A stretch of 64,000 nt of DNA from Neoconidiobolus thromboides FSU 785 (GCA_025603075.1 MU626341.1:1-64000); one strand, 5' to 3'. Shown: positions 20,962-32,365, counted from the stretch's first letter. The notes: generated from the sequence alone by a model not told the origin. Made by a program: numbers and translations.

Positions 20962-21555
20962 TTAAAGTTCATCATATTGGTTAGAACTATTAATAGATGA
21001 ATTGTTATCATTGTCAATTCCCATTTCTTTATTTATACTATTAAAATAATTGTTTAAATTGTTTTCCATATTATCGTCCATTAATTCATCTTCATTCTCT
21101 TCGTCTTTATTTTTATCCCTTCCTATTACCTCTTGTGATAAGTTATCTTTCATCAATTGTTGATTTCTATTACCCATTAACGCCATTGCCATAAATTTCA
21201 TTTCATCTAATGAATATTTGTTCCCTGGTATTAACACTTCTTTATTACTATTTAAATATTGCATTAAACTCTTTAAATCACTAATAGTAATAGCCTCAAA
21301 ATCCGGATTGTTTCTTAATCCATTAAATAAAACTTGTTTTTTATTATAAATATCAGCTACTTTTTTAGTACCCATAGATTTCAATGTAGATAATTGAGAT
21401 TTAAGTACAGGTTTATTACCATACTTCCCAAGTTTTTTAAAATTAATTTGATTTTTTGCTGTTAGTATACCCTGTGCTATAAACTCCCGGTCCACTTTAA
21501 GACACTCAATAAAAAGAGGTAAGGTTAATAGTAAAAACCAAGGGTAATATTGCAT
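20962..21555 (-). CDS. Secretory-pathway protein ending in YDEL
   Basis: Intronless, 197 residues. N-terminal signal peptide MQYYPWFLLLTLPLFIEC, then a lysine-rich helical domain (FKKLGKYGNKPVLKSQLSTL, ITISDLKSLMQYLNSNKEVL, LDEMKFMAMALMGNR) and an acidic, asparagine-rich low-complexity tail (NKDEENEDELMDDNMENNL). The last four residues YDEL resemble HDEL/KDEL endoplasmic-reticulum retrieval signals, suggesting a luminal protein. That is inference from the C-terminus. Family not recognised. Confidence 0.65.
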   Translation of the reverse strand: MQYYPWFLLLTLPLFIECLKVDREFIAQGILTAKNQINFKKLGKYGNKPVLKSQLSTLKSMGTKKVADIYNKKQVLFNGLRNNPDFEAITISDLKSLMQYLNSNKEVLIPGNKYSLDEMKFMAMALMGNRNQQLMKDNLSQEVIGRDKNKDEENEDELMDDNMENNLNNYFNSINKEMGIDNDNNSSINSSNQYDEL

Positions 21556-21560
21556 TGTAT

Positions 21561-21588
21561 TCTATTTTCTATTTTCTATTTTCTATTT
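21561..21588. repeat. Heptanucleotide tandem repeat
   Basis: Four copies of TCTATTT, 6-33 bp upstream of the YDEL protein start (i.e. in its 5' leader). Confidence 0.8.
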
Positions 21589-22281
21589 ATTGATTACTGT
21601 TAATTAATATTATTAGTTGCTGTTGATGATAAAGAAATATAATTCAATTCTTGTCCTTGCTTTTTGTTATTTGTTATTTCTTTTTTCTATTTTCATTCTT
21701 TGTTTCATCTTAGATTATCTTTTGATAAATTTGGTCTATCAGACATCAAGTTTTCAGCAATTAAATTGAAATGTTTGAAATTAATAAATTTAGTTTTAAA
21801 TGTTAGAGCAGTTTAGATTACATTTAGATTTTCTTTGTTGCTTTTAATTTGACGCCAAATTCTTTTAATATGAATGTAAAGATATATAAAAAGTTGTATC
21901 TTTTAAATTCAATTTAAGAAAATTAGCATCAAATTAAAAATAATAAAAGAGATCTAAATGTAAGTTGCTTTAAAATTGATTAATAAAAATAAATATTTCA
22001 AATTAAAGTTAATAAAAAAACAATAAGTTTCAATGTCTTATTTATTAAAATAAAGAAGTATACATATAAATGAGGATAAAAACAATATAAAGAGAAGCTT
22101 TGTATAATCGATATAGAATTTTTTTAATAATTACTTTTTCTTATCTTCAACAAAATCTAATTTATTTTAATATAATAACTAGAATTTACTAAATAAAAAC
22201 ATTAATCGATGATCTACGTAACTTTCAATTATAAAAATAGCTATCTCATTTGATTTTTTCAAATATTTACTTCTTTTCAAT
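21589..22281. promoter_or_regulatory. Divergent intergenic region
   Basis: About 690 bp between the minus-strand YDEL gene and the plus-strand gene at 22282. A possible TATA (CATATAAATG, ~22066) is visible. Nothing else is distinctive. Confidence 0.35.
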
Positions 22282-22551
22282 ATGAGGTTTAAAACTTATC
22301 ATTTGATATGTATAAGCTTACTTTTATTAATCTCAATAGCCAGTGCTCACCCATTAGAATCTGAAAAATTAGATGATGAAGTTAATAATGAAAAGAAAGC
22401 GAACAAGAATATATTTTCAGTAGTGGGCACAGGTATCAAAAATGCATTTATTGGCAATACTCCTATACTATTAATTAGTAAAGTCATTCAATCCAACTTT
22501 AGAAAATTAGGTAGGAAATCGTCCGCTTTGTATGTTACTCCTAAGGATTAA
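22282..22551 (+). CDS. Small secreted protein, SNFRK/YVxPK family, copy 1
   Basis: Intronless, 89 residues. Signal peptide MRFKTYHLICISLLLLISIASA with a clean A-x-A type cleavage site. A short charged linker follows (LDDEVNNEKKANKN), then a hydrophobic region (IFSVVGTGIKNAFIGNTPIL) and the conserved end VIQSNFRKLGRKSSALYVTP. The gene at 24089 shares the whole C-terminal half. Function unknown. Confidence 0.7.
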   Translation: MRFKTYHLICISLLLLISIASAHPLESEKLDDEVNNEKKANKNIFSVVGTGIKNAFIGNTPILLISKVIQSNFRKLGRKSSALYVTPKD

Positions 22552-22661
22552 GAGAATTATTGAAAAAATAAAAAAATTCTTACTTTTTTTACTTAATATT
22601 GATATTAACATTGATGTTGATATCGAACTTATTCATAAAATCAAATTTATAATTAAATTAT

Positions 22662-22756
22662 GATGTTCTTTTTGGTTTCATCACTTTTTCCATTTTCTAA
22701 ATGCTATTTGAGTAGAAAGATTATTAGTAAAACTCTTAAACAAAAAATGTATCCTT
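22662..22756 (-). mobile_element. MITE family M1, diverged copy
   Basis: 95 bp in reverse orientation, flanked by TTAT on both sides (22658-22661, 22757-22760), a target duplication of non-ATAT sequence. Confidence 0.72.
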
Positions 22757-22780
22757 TTATGTTTTCATTATTTTAAGAAC

Positions 22781-22810
22781 TTTATTTTATTTTATTTTAT
22801 TTTATTTTAT
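22781..22810. repeat. (TTTTA)n microsatellite
   Basis: Six uninterrupted pentanucleotide units just beyond the preceding MITE. Confidence 0.9.
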
Positions 22811-22979
22811 AATATCATTTATTAAAAAAATAAGTAATTTGTTTTAATATTTGATCTTATATCAATTTATTAGTATTTACAATTATCTTTTAATAACTCA
22901 ATCTTTAACATTACAACATAAAATTAAATTTAAAATAAATTAATATAAAATCAACTTGAATTAAATACTACCTTAATAT

Positions 22980-23078
22980 AGGGATGTATTTTTAGGTTCA
23001 AGAATTTTACTAATAAAATTTCCGCTCAAATAGTGCTTAAAGGATAGAAAAAGGAATGAAGCCAGAAAAAACATTCCC
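22980..23078 (+). mobile_element. MITE family M1, complete copy
   Basis: 99 bp in forward orientation, flanked by ATAT (22976-22979 and 23079-23082). A 14-bp tandem duplication ATTCCCATATAGTG (23073-23086 and 23087-23100) spans its right end. Confidence 0.8.
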
Positions 23079-23096
23079 ATATAGTGATTCCCATAT

Positions 23097-23190
23097 AGTG
23101 ATGTTTTGATTTTATCACTTTTTTTGTCTTTTAAGCACTATTTAAGTAGAAAGATTGTTAATAAAAAGTTTAAACAAAAAATACATCCCC
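23097..23190 (-). mobile_element. MITE family M1, complete copy
   Basis: 94 bp in reverse orientation, flanked by ATAT (23093-23096, 23191-23194). It is 18 bp from the previous copy, forming an inverted pair. Confidence 0.8.
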
Positions 23191-23215
23191 ATATGACGGT
23201 TATATCTTTATTGTT

Positions 23216-23294
23216 GAAGGTTTTTTAATAGTTTATCTAATCAATAGTGTCTAAAAAATGTGAAAATAATTGAAACTTGAAAAGACATTCCACA
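23216..23294 (+). mobile_element. MITE family M1, decayed fragment
   Basis: Forward-orientation remnant recognisable by CAATAGTGTCTAAAAAATG and GACATTCCACAT. The left end is lost. The remaining spacer to 24088 shows no gene. Confidence 0.45.
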
Positions 23295-24088
23295 TGAATT
23301 GAAAAATCATAAATATTCAATCTCACTAACAAAAAATAAAAGTATAAAGATTAAATTTAATTTAAAACTAAGCTTTGAAACTTGTAAGATTTACTAACAC
23401 CAAAAGTCATAGTTTATTTTACTAACCTTTTCCCTTTTTTTCTAATAAATTGCCATAGTACAGCCTGTGAGTAGATGCCTTTCACTGTTTTTGATATAAG
23501 CTATGCGATACATCCTCTTTCAGATCTTTAATTTTCTATTATAATTTAACGCTAAATTAAAAACAAAAAAAGACATTTAACTATAAATTGCTTTAATAAA
23601 CTTTATAAACAAAAAAACAAGTTCTGAATACTGTATTAAAATCGTTTTAAAAAGCTCACTCCAAACTAGGACTTTATCCTAACTCATGTATAACTTTTAC
23701 TCTATTTATTAAAAGTAGCCAAATAATACCCAGTAGACTATCTTCAACCATTCATTTCAAATAGTCTCGTGACAAATTTCTTAAAACAAGATAAGACATT
23801 GAAAGTGATTGTAAGAAAAAAGTGTTATTAAAAACTCTTCTTCTTCATTCCAATCCGCTCCATCCTAACTTTCCTTTCATTGACGTTTTTATCAAATGAA
23901 TGTCAAAACGTTTTTCTTGAATTTCAAAAGAAAAAAGTAGATAAATATAGTAAATGGGTTATCATACCAATCTCCAAGTTCCAGTCAATCCCAATATTCA
24001 AGGATGTTTATCAAAACTAAAAACGTATATAAACTACACATAAACTCAAAAAAAAACAAGATTCAACTAATATAAAAACAAGCTCTAA

Positions 24089-24334
24089 ATGAAATATCAT
24101 CTAAATTATCTTAGAATTATTTTTTTAATATTTATCGCTAATAGTCAATGTAAACAAACGAATGCTAATGGAATCAATAATAACGATAAGTCTATATTAG
24201 CTTCATTTGGTACTAAATTTAAAGAGCAGTTATTTAAAAGCACTATATTGTTGGTAGTTTATAAAGTAGCTCAATCTAACTTTCGAAAATGGAGTAGAAG
24301 CTCATCTGCATTTTATGTTAAACCCAAAGAATAA
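24089..24334 (+). CDS. Small secreted protein, SNFRK/YVxPK family, copy 2
   Basis: Intronless, 81 residues. Signal peptide MKYHLNYLRIIFLIFIANSQC, then a polar linker and SILASFGTKFKEQLFKSTIL. The end VAQSNFRKWSRSSSAFYVKP matches that of the gene at 22282. The promoter has CGTATATAAAC at ~24025. Signal peptide and linker have diverged far more than the C-terminal 40 residues, so the tail is the likely functional part. Family unknown. Confidence 0.68.
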   Translation: MKYHLNYLRIIFLIFIANSQCKQTNANGINNNDKSILASFGTKFKEQLFKSTILLVVYKVAQSNFRKWSRSSSAFYVKPKE

Positions 24335-24816
24335 AATAAAAATCGAAATTTGAGTTTAAATTTAAATATTGTACTATTCCAGTATGGATTAATATTTGTT
24401 TCATACTTCAAACCTTATTTTCTAATATAATAATCTGTTATTATAAATTTATGTTCACTTTTATTTTTATAATAGATAATCTACTATTTTAATTAGTAAT
24501 GTCAATATAGTATAAAATTATATATAAAAAAGAGAGTTTATCTTCTTGAACTTATTGTAACTTTTTACTATTTAATAAACTCTTTAGTGTTTTTTTTAAA
24601 AAATTCAAAACACTATGCTATCAATAGACCTCAAGCATTATATAAAAACGTTGTATAAACGAATGAGCACTTTTCTTCAAAATCTAGAAATAATAGAGCT
24701 AAAGATCCTACCCTCAAATTCATTTATAACATGCAATTAATTATTAATATGTAAACATACTTATTTCATTGTAATCTTTGCAATAAAGATTTAAATCCTA
24801 TTAATAAGATCAATAT

Positions 24817-24912
24817 GGGGATTTATTTTTATTTAAGGATTTTACTAATAATTTCTTCACTCAAATAGCACTTAAAAGATAGAAAAAGTGATCAAGCCAA
24901 AAAAACACTTTC
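24817..24912 (+). mobile_element. MITE family M1, complete copy
   Basis: 96 bp in forward orientation, flanked by ATAT (24813-24816, 24913-24916). Confidence 0.82.
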
Positions 24913-24916
24913 ATAT

Positions 24917-25956
24917 CCTCTAATTTATTTTCGAAATACGAGTAATTGAAAATAAATTAATAAGTCACATCCTATTTATAAACAACATTATCATATCTTA
25001 TGTTTACATATTACTTTCCAATTAAAAATTAATTAGCAAGCATTATGATATCAACTGCCAACAATATTAAGCTATAGCATCTACTTGTACATTACTACTT
25101 CATAGTCAAAATTCCAGAATTTTGATGTGTTTAGTGTAGCAGCTTATTTGTTAATTAAAATTTATCAGTTTTTGTACCAATCTGAACTTCATTTATTGAT
25201 TAAAATTCAATTTATTGAAATTTGGATTGATACTTTTATTGCCAAATAAGTTTAATAGAATTTTACCAGACTCCAATTTATTGAGTATACTAAAAAGTAT
25301 CCTTCCGTTAGGTAATACAAATTCTTTTTAATAGTAGCCGATAGTTCTTATTATCTCAAAATTAATTAAAAGTGAGATAGTTTTAGAAGTCCATAATAAC
25401 GCCATTCTATGGACAATTGTTAATCTTAGTCTTTTTAATATTAGAATTACTTTGGTATTGATGATTGTATTCATCTAAATAAATGGAAAGTCAGAAATAA
25501 AAGACAAATTTCATCAAAAGCTTTTGTATCTATTTTGTTTAAAAGTAACTTGATTAAGTAACTTTAGAGTTTAAGAATGATGTTAACAGTGTTTATAGAA
25601 TATCATAATAATACCTTTTAAAAATAAATTATTTGAAAAAAGATGCCAACCTTTATTCTATTACCCTATTATGTAGTTAAGTTTGTCCAATTTTGTGCCA
25701 ATGAAATTTAAAGATATTGACTATTATTATATTAAGTTAAAGGTAATACCGAATTTATGAAAGTAAATCAAGGATAACTACTAGCTATTTTGATCTATTA
25801 ATATATTGAAGTAGAATTAAATCAAATAATTTATGATTAGAACTAAGATTAGAAAATAGAATCCAAGATTTAGGAATGGCTCTAAGAATTTAAATAAACA
25901 TAGGGAAGGTCTTAATTTGATTTTGTCTCAAACTTATAAAACTTCATATCTTATAT
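24917..25956. other. No gene seen
   Basis: About 1 kb of AT-rich DNA with no open frame of interest and no recognised repeat. Confidence 0.45.
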
Positions 25957-26055
25957 GAAGTGTTTTGTTTAATTTTATCACTTTTTCTACCTTCTAAGCG
26001 CTATTTAAGTGGAGAAATTATTAGTAAAATTCTTAAACATAAAAATACATCTCCC
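25957..26055 (-). mobile_element. MITE family M1, complete copy
   Basis: 99 bp in reverse orientation, flanked by ATAT (25953-25956) and ATTT (26056-26059), one mismatch. Confidence 0.78.
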
Positions 26056-26060
26056 ATTTT

Positions 26061-26140
26061 TCGGTTTCATTATTTTTTCAATTTTTAAGTATTATTGAAT
26101 ATAAAAAAAGGTTAATGAATTAAATAATAATATCATCCCC
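26061..26140 (-). mobile_element. MITE family M1, truncated copy
   Basis: Reverse-orientation copy lacking its left end. It starts in CGGTTTCATTATTTTTTC and ends CATCCCC followed by ATAT. It directly abuts the preceding copy, in the same orientation. Confidence 0.6.
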
Positions 26141-26651
26141 ATATTTTATTTCACTTTACGCTATCTCAACTTTACTTGTCTAAATCAACTTATACAAAAC
26201 AATATAAAGCAATAAGTACAACTCGATTTATTTTAAAGCAGATATTCTCCAATTAATGCATCTTCCACATATCACTTAATTAATCTTTACCTCTTTTCTA
26301 AGCCTCCTTTTTCACACTGTATCACAACTTATTTGTCTATTATTTCACTTTTATCATTATTTTTAATTTATTAGTATAATACTTGGTAGTTACTTTTTCA
26401 ATGTAAAAAAATAAAGCTTGTTCTTAGATTCAAAACTTTTTTTAGTACTTATGCATTATACGACTGTTTAAGTTTAATTACCAATATGTAACTGTTTATT
26501 TAAGAATAAATTTTTAGTCACAAATTTTCAAAGAGTAAGGACTAGGTCATGAAAAAACCAATTAAATAAATAGAAGTTAAAGTTTTTTCATAAACAAACA
26601 TATTTGAATTTAAAAACTGTAACTAATAAATTCAACTCAGAAAAAGTAAAT

Positions 26652-26749
26652 GAGGATGTATTTTTGTGTTTAAGAATTTTACTAACAAATTTTCCACTCA
26701 AATAGTGCTTAAAAAACGGAAAAATAATGAAATCAAAAAAAACAGCCCC
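26652..26749 (+). mobile_element. MITE family M1, complete copy
   Basis: 98 bp in forward orientation, flanked by AAAT at 26648-26651 and 26750-26753. AAAT is not self-complementary, so this copy proves a direct 4-bp duplication. 26754-27242 shows no gene. Confidence 0.87.
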
Positions 26750-27242
26750 AAATCATAAAATTCAAAACTAGTCACACTTTTTTAGTGGGTCCAAAATTAA
26801 TTAAGGGGTTTATTAAAATAAAAAGATGTCTATAAAAAATTTTGTTTTTTATTTTAAAATATTAATTAAATACTTTTAAATATTTAACTATATTTAAAAT
26901 AAATTAAAATTAACATAAAATTTAAAAATAAATTAATTTTAGTTAAAGAATTTAATAATATTATATGGCTGACTTATTCTTTAAACTAAAAATAAAATGG
27001 AGTAATAATGCAATGTACTAAGAATCCTAAATGCTATAATAAACTTAATAAACTTTTTGAAAAATATGGAAGGATACAAAAAAGGTAACATAAACCATAA
27101 CTAATAATTTATTAAACATAATATTTGATTATAATAAATTTTTCATTATAATAAAATTTTTATTATACGTTTAAAAAAATTAAAATTAAACCTAAAATAT
27201 ACAAATACACGATACAAAAGTCACAACTAGTTACGTAAAACT

Positions 27243-28598
27243 CTATGATAATGGGGAATAAGAGTTGAGATTATTAGTTTGAAACAATTCTTGGAAGTGT
27301 TCCTCTGAATTGAAGTCAATCTGGGCTATTTCTTCAGTATTATCTCCTTCTTTTTTCATTGAAAATTTCATAAGATCTTCTGGAAGTTTGGCCATATTCC
27401 TTAGATTAATATCTTTAGATGTCAAAGCTACCATATCTTCCATAAGTAAATTTAATGGCCCATATAATGTATGTTTAAAAAATCGAGTGGCTTGCATATT
27501 TTCAGTAAAATCATTACATGGTGCCCACATCAATTGACCTTGTACATTGGCTTCCATAAAAAAAGAGGGTACTTGGTTAGTATCAAAGATTGCATTTGCT
27601 TGATTATAACCATCATCAATTGGCTTAATTGTAATCGATACAATTGCTGAAAATGGAATTTCCATCTTAAACTTCATACCACCATCTGCGATGTGCCAAG
27701 TTAATACACGTTGTGATAAGTTATAGATACATTGTAAATCCCCTTTTTGTACTGTACGACGACGCCAGCTTCCAATGCTCAAGACATCACATCGAATTTC
27801 ACCCATTATACTATTAGGATCATTTTGTTTGTTAACTGAGCCTAAAAATGGTGAAGAGATACTTCCAAGGCTTAATGATCTAGGTTGAATAGTAGCTTTA
27901 CCATTAAAAGTAGCAGGGTAAGAAAGATTAGGATTATCTAAAGCTTGAGAAGCAGTGACAAAAGGATCAATATGATTATTGTTCATTATACTGAATCCAT
28001 TGTTATAATGGACATTGAAAGGAGAAGAATGATAGCTCATATTATTTAAGTAATTATTGTTATACATTTGATGTTTCATAGCCTCTTCTTGAAGCATATA
28101 GTTACGCTTTTGCATCAATTTTACCTTAGCACGTCGGTTTTGGAACCAGATCTGAACTGAGCGTTCACTCATATTGACTTTTTCAGCTAAGATTTCTCTA
28201 GCTCTACTATTTGGTGAACTATTATGAGAAAAAGCTTCTTCGAGAATAGATAATTGATCTGCATTAGCTCGAGTTCTTTTTCTTTGATTTGAAGAAGATG
28301 AGTCAAGTTTTTCTCTTTGTATTGGAGAGCTGGCTGCTTTATCTTTCATTTCACTGGATCGAGAAATCCCACAAGATTTATTGGAGCCAAATACATGGTC
28401 TAAGCTACTTGCTTTCATATCAAGATCTATCATTGGCGATTTTGTAAAGTTTATAGAGTTTACTAAGTCATTTGAGGGGTAAGACATGATGTTAGAAGTG
28501 GAGCGAGCTAACGTAGACAGGTTATAAGAGTAATGATGGTTTGGATTTTCGGGACCAAAATTAACAGTTGGGAAATGTAAGTTTAAATTATTTTCCAT
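27243..28598 (-). CDS. Homeodomain transcription factor, Phx1/Pho2-like
   Basis: Intronless, 451 residues. Homeodomain at residues ~104-163: KRTRANADQLSILEEAF, then LAEKVNMSERSVQIWFQNRR with recognition helix residues WFQNRRAK intact. A second conserved block at ~265-380 (CDVLSIGSWRRRT, LTWHIADGGMKFKMEIPFSA, VNPQ-like MWAPCNDFTENMQATRFF) is typical of fungal homeodomain proteins of the Phx1 type, where it follows the homeodomain. It is probably a nuclear regulator of nutrient or stationary-phase genes (family inference). The N-terminal 100 residues are asparagine/serine-rich. It stands alone, with large empty flanks. Confidence 0.88.
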   Translation of the reverse strand: MENNLNLHFPTVNFGPENPNHHYSYNLSTLARSTSNIMSYPSNDLVNSINFTKSPMIDLDMKASSLDHVFGSNKSCGISRSSEMKDKAASSPIQREKLDSSSSNQRKRTRANADQLSILEEAFSHNSSPNSRAREILAEKVNMSERSVQIWFQNRRAKVKLMQKRNYMLQEEAMKHQMYNNNYLNNMSYHSSPFNVHYNNGFSIMNNNHIDPFVTASQALDNPNLSYPATFNGKATIQPRSLSLGSISSPFLGSVNKQNDPNSIMGEIRCDVLSIGSWRRRTVQKGDLQCIYNLSQRVLTWHIADGGMKFKMEIPFSAIVSITIKPIDDGYNQANAIFDTNQVPSFFMEANVQGQLMWAPCNDFTENMQATRFFKHTLYGPLNLLMEDMVALTSKDINLRNMAKLPEDLMKFSMKKEGDNTEEIAQIDFNSEEHFQELFQTNNLNSYSPLS

Positions 28599-30214
28599 AA
28601 GGACTTGGAAGTAAAATTAGGTAATATATAATTAAAAAAGAAAAGTTTAATAAACTTTGAATAGTGGTAAGTGAGAATAAAATGGTAGAAAGAGAAGAAC
28701 GATGAATTTTTATAGGAGTTGCTAACTCCAATTCTTGCGTTAAAAAGTGGAATTAGTGGTGAAATTTTTCCCCCTTTGCTTACCAGATTGGTGGCTAAAA
28801 CAGGAATAGATTCTTGAATATTAAGCCCTCGAATTATGCTATGAAGTTACTTGAGTTAAATTTGGTGAATACTTAGGCCAGACTTGAGCTTGCTCTAGAA
28901 AAGTGGAAATAAATGACATAATCCTAATTCTTTCATTGTCATTGAGATAAGTTAAAGCTCAAATTGAATACAATATTCTTATACTTTCATTGGTTTATCT
29001 TAAGAAAATTAATAATTAATTTAGTTGAATTTTAGTTGGAAATTATGCTTTAAGATACTTTATTTAGAATTTATTAGTGTTTATAGATTCAGCGGGGTTA
29101 TTCATTTTTTCAAACTAACCGCGAATTGGGTAGAAATATTGATATTTAACATTTGTTAATATTCTAGACAAATTTAAGTTTAGAGCTATATAAAATATGA
29201 ATAAAACAGAAAAGAAGTTTAATAATAACTTGTATAGAATATATTGTACTGAAAACTACTACAAAACGCTACTAAAATCTGAAGCAAAAGTTGAGCATAA
29301 TATCTCATTACTTTAACAATCTTTATTTAAGATCAAATCAAATGTTGATGACAATTGCATAAACGTTAGTTTTAAAACATTAATTTATTATGTATTCATT
29401 CTTTTATAAACAATTTAACCTCTCTTTACTCCGAGATTAATATGAAACAATTCCTTTTTATAAGTACCAATTTTAAATTTAAACTAAACTACCATTTTAA
29501 TGTTGTATAACAAAATGATAATTTTGCTTTAATATTATATTAATAATACACTTAATTCAGAGCATTTATAATAGCAAATACTATACAATCAATATAATAA
29601 GATAGAAATGAATTTTTAAAATAGTTAAATTGGTATTATTTTTTTACAGTTACTTTTAAAACCTGGTCTGTGGATGATTTAATTATTAATTATTTAGATT
29701 AATATACAGCTGGACCCTTTTTTTATTTAAAAAAATATAATAACTAGACAAAACATAGGATACTATGTCTTGTAACTGAGAATTGTTTAAAAAATTGTTT
29801 ACCGCAAAACTTGATCTTGTTATTTTTTTAAATCTATCAATATTTTTGCCTTAATTTTTACAAACAGTAAAATGATACATATTCGAGGTACATTTTGTTA
29901 AAAGTTAAAAGATCAAGCAACTATCTATTTATACCAAGTGTTCTAAAATCATTGATTAAATTATTTACTAAAATTAAACAACTAATTGTTAAATAATAGG
30001 CTTATTTAACTCAATTGTTATAATTCATAATTTGCAAATAGTGACAACCAATTAAATGTTTAAATTCATACTATTTGCAAACTCAATTGGAGTAGTTAGT
30101 TTCTATTTTCAAATAGAAACTTATACCAATTAGGAAGTTAAATGTACCTGCTATTTCGCACTTATATTTTCATTTGTTATCAATTGGTTTATTTTATTAG
30201 TGTTTGATAAGTTA
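28599..30214. other. Gene-empty upstream region of the homeodomain gene
   Basis: 1.6 kb without a convincing open frame. A palindromic AGTTTCTATTTTCAAATAGA-type hairpin (~30099-30122) and inverted TTTGCAAATAGT/ACTATTTGCAAA pair (~30032-30085) are present. Long upstream regions are common for developmental regulators, but no element can be assigned. Confidence 0.35.
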
Positions 30215-30305
30215 GAGATGTATTTTTCAAAAAAATTACTAATAGCCTTTCCACTCAAATAACGGTCAAAAATAGAAGAAATGATGAAATCAAAAAAACA
30301 CCCTC
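30215..30305 (+). mobile_element. MITE family M1, diverged copy
   Basis: 91 bp in forward orientation with an internal deletion near the left end. The flanks no longer match. Confidence 0.6.
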
Positions 30306-31055
30306 AATGAGTAAGATAAAATTGTAATAACATAATAATATATAATGGTATGTGTATTAAAACTAAAGTAGAAGATGGCTTGAAATTATTAAAAGTAATT
30401 CTGGATGTTTTCTAAATTTACTAGGATTTTACATAATTTATTTTTTTATGAAAAGATAAAAATAAATTTTACATGTGTCAGAGTATGTTAATTCAACTTT
30501 AAATTAGACAATTTTGAACTAACTTTAAATTTCTCATATTTAATTTTACACTTTTAATGTCTAGAAAACTTATACTTGATTTTTTTGCAAAAAACCAAAG
30601 TTAATTATGGCCAAGTCTAACAAGTAATGGTTTTTTTTAATTTTAAGTTGCCTAGAAAATGAACAGAACACCAAAATGAAAAAAGAGTTCACATCTGAAT
30701 TTTGCTTTTAAACAGTTTCACCTATTTAGTCGGGTTTTTATCAGGGTTGGTTCCTCTCTTAGTTCTTTTTTACAACGAATCCACTACTAATTACTTAACT
30801 TATTTTATATTTTAAAAAAAATCAGCATCTTGTTTATTTTGAAGATTATGAAAGATAAGTTTGGTTACAAATACTTAAGCCATCATTATTGTTTGATTTT
30901 TTTCAATTGGTTTTTTATACAAAGGATTTGTAATAGCAAATTATTACTCCTTTTTAGTATCAACTACATATTAAGGTTTCTTTTATATAACTAATAATCA
31001 AACAGATCAAGTATAGTATGTATGTTAATCTTTAATTGTTTTATATTTTACATAT

Positions 31056-31128
31056 GGAGGATGTCTTTTTTGATTTTATTATTTTATTATTTTACATATG
31101 TTTTTAATAAATTTCTTAAGACACCCCC
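31056..31128 (-). mobile_element. MITE family M1, internally deleted copy
   Basis: 73 bp with family ends (GGAGGATGT, ACACCCCC) and ATAT on both sides (31052-31055, 31129-31132). The central ATAGCGCTT core is lost. Confidence 0.6.
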
Positions 31129-31214
31129 ATATCTACTTTTTATATTAAAACTTTTTATGTTAATGGAATCTAATGAGTATGCTAATCAATAACTTTTAAT
31201 TTAAAATATGGTTC

Positions 31215-31311
31215 GGGGATGTTTCTTTGACTTCATCACTTTTCCATTTTTTAGGTCCTGTTTGGGTGGAAAAACTATCACTAAAATTCTTAAACATAAA
31301 AATACATCTCT
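31215..31311 (-). mobile_element. MITE family M1, complete copy
   Basis: 97 bp in reverse orientation, flanked by GTTC (31211-31214) and ATTC (31312-31315). Confidence 0.72.
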
Positions 31312-31619
31312 ATTCGTTAAAGTTTTATACTTAAAAATTTTAACCTATTTATTTTGTTTAAATAAAGTTAGATGATTTTACATTTTACATTTTACAGCCC
31401 GTTATATGTTAATGATTACATTGTCATTTTTACTATCCTATTTAACTTTAATGGACAAGATTCTTAATATAATACATAGTCATAATTTATATACTTAGAT
31501 CTTGAATTTATTTTTAAATAAAAATTGTGATCTTCTAAATTGTGGTTAAAAACTTGAAGTTATTTTATCAATGGATGTAAAATGAGATAAAACTATGTAA
31601 TTAGGGGATATAACTTAAA

Positions 31620-31912
31620 AGTAAAAGAGTTTAAGGGGTGAGGTGGAAAGGCAGGAAGTAGTATAATTAAGCAATCAGTAGGAGGTACTGAAGTTCAAGA
31701 GTACTCACTTTAGATCTGAAGAGAACAGATTTAGCTGCTTTAAGCTCGTGTTTGTAAACTTATACAAATAGTAAATAAGGTAATGATAGCTTTGGCCGAG
31801 CAGAAGTAAAGTCAACTGATAACTCTGAATAGCAAAAATCAATGGCCAAAGTTTCAGTAGCCAGAACGAACGCCAAGGAAAAGGGCATGAAGACCTTTGT
31901 GAAATATTGCCT
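31620..31912 (+). other. Possible remnant of a retroelement interior
   Basis: This ~290-bp stretch is visibly less AT-rich than its surroundings and directly abuts the LTR at 31913. One frame reads MAKVSVARTNAKEKGMKTFV into the LTR, another VLKFKSTHFRSEENRFSCFK. Stops break both. It could be the 3' end of the element's internal region or unrelated decayed coding DNA. Confidence 0.35.
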
Positions 31913-32365
31913 TGTCAGCTCCACGATTGATTATAGCATAATAATCACTTAAGCTGTTATGTTCTCGAGTTCAGAGACAATTGATCCCATGCTCTTATTT
32001 TGATTTGCTAAGAGAATTTCTGCCATATGACTCCGAAGGATATTATCTCCCCCCCGTTTTAATATCCATACTTATTGGAGTATAAAAGAGACTCTAGAAC
32101 ATAGTTACTCTAGGCCTTTTAACTGAATTATTCCCTGATATCTCCTATACTTAATAAAGCTACTAAGTTTACTTAATAGTATTTTACGTAGATTTTACAT
32201 TAGTATATCTATTCTATTTGTCTTACATAGTCCGTAGCATATTACGTGCTATTCTTCATAATTCAAGTCTATCTTAGTCACATAAACTAAGACCTTTCGA
32301 CTTATAGTGTAGTCAACCCAGCAATAGCTGTTCTTGACTCCAAACCCTGAGTACCAGATTTCACA
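31913..32365 (+). mobile_element. LTR-like element, copy 2
   Basis: ~453 bp, TGTCAG...ATTTCACA, aligned along its full length with 2900-3348. It contains TATAAAAGAG (~32083) and a TTAATAAAGC polyadenylation-type signal (~32150). CCT occurs on both outer sides, too short to claim a target duplication. Confidence 0.63.
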
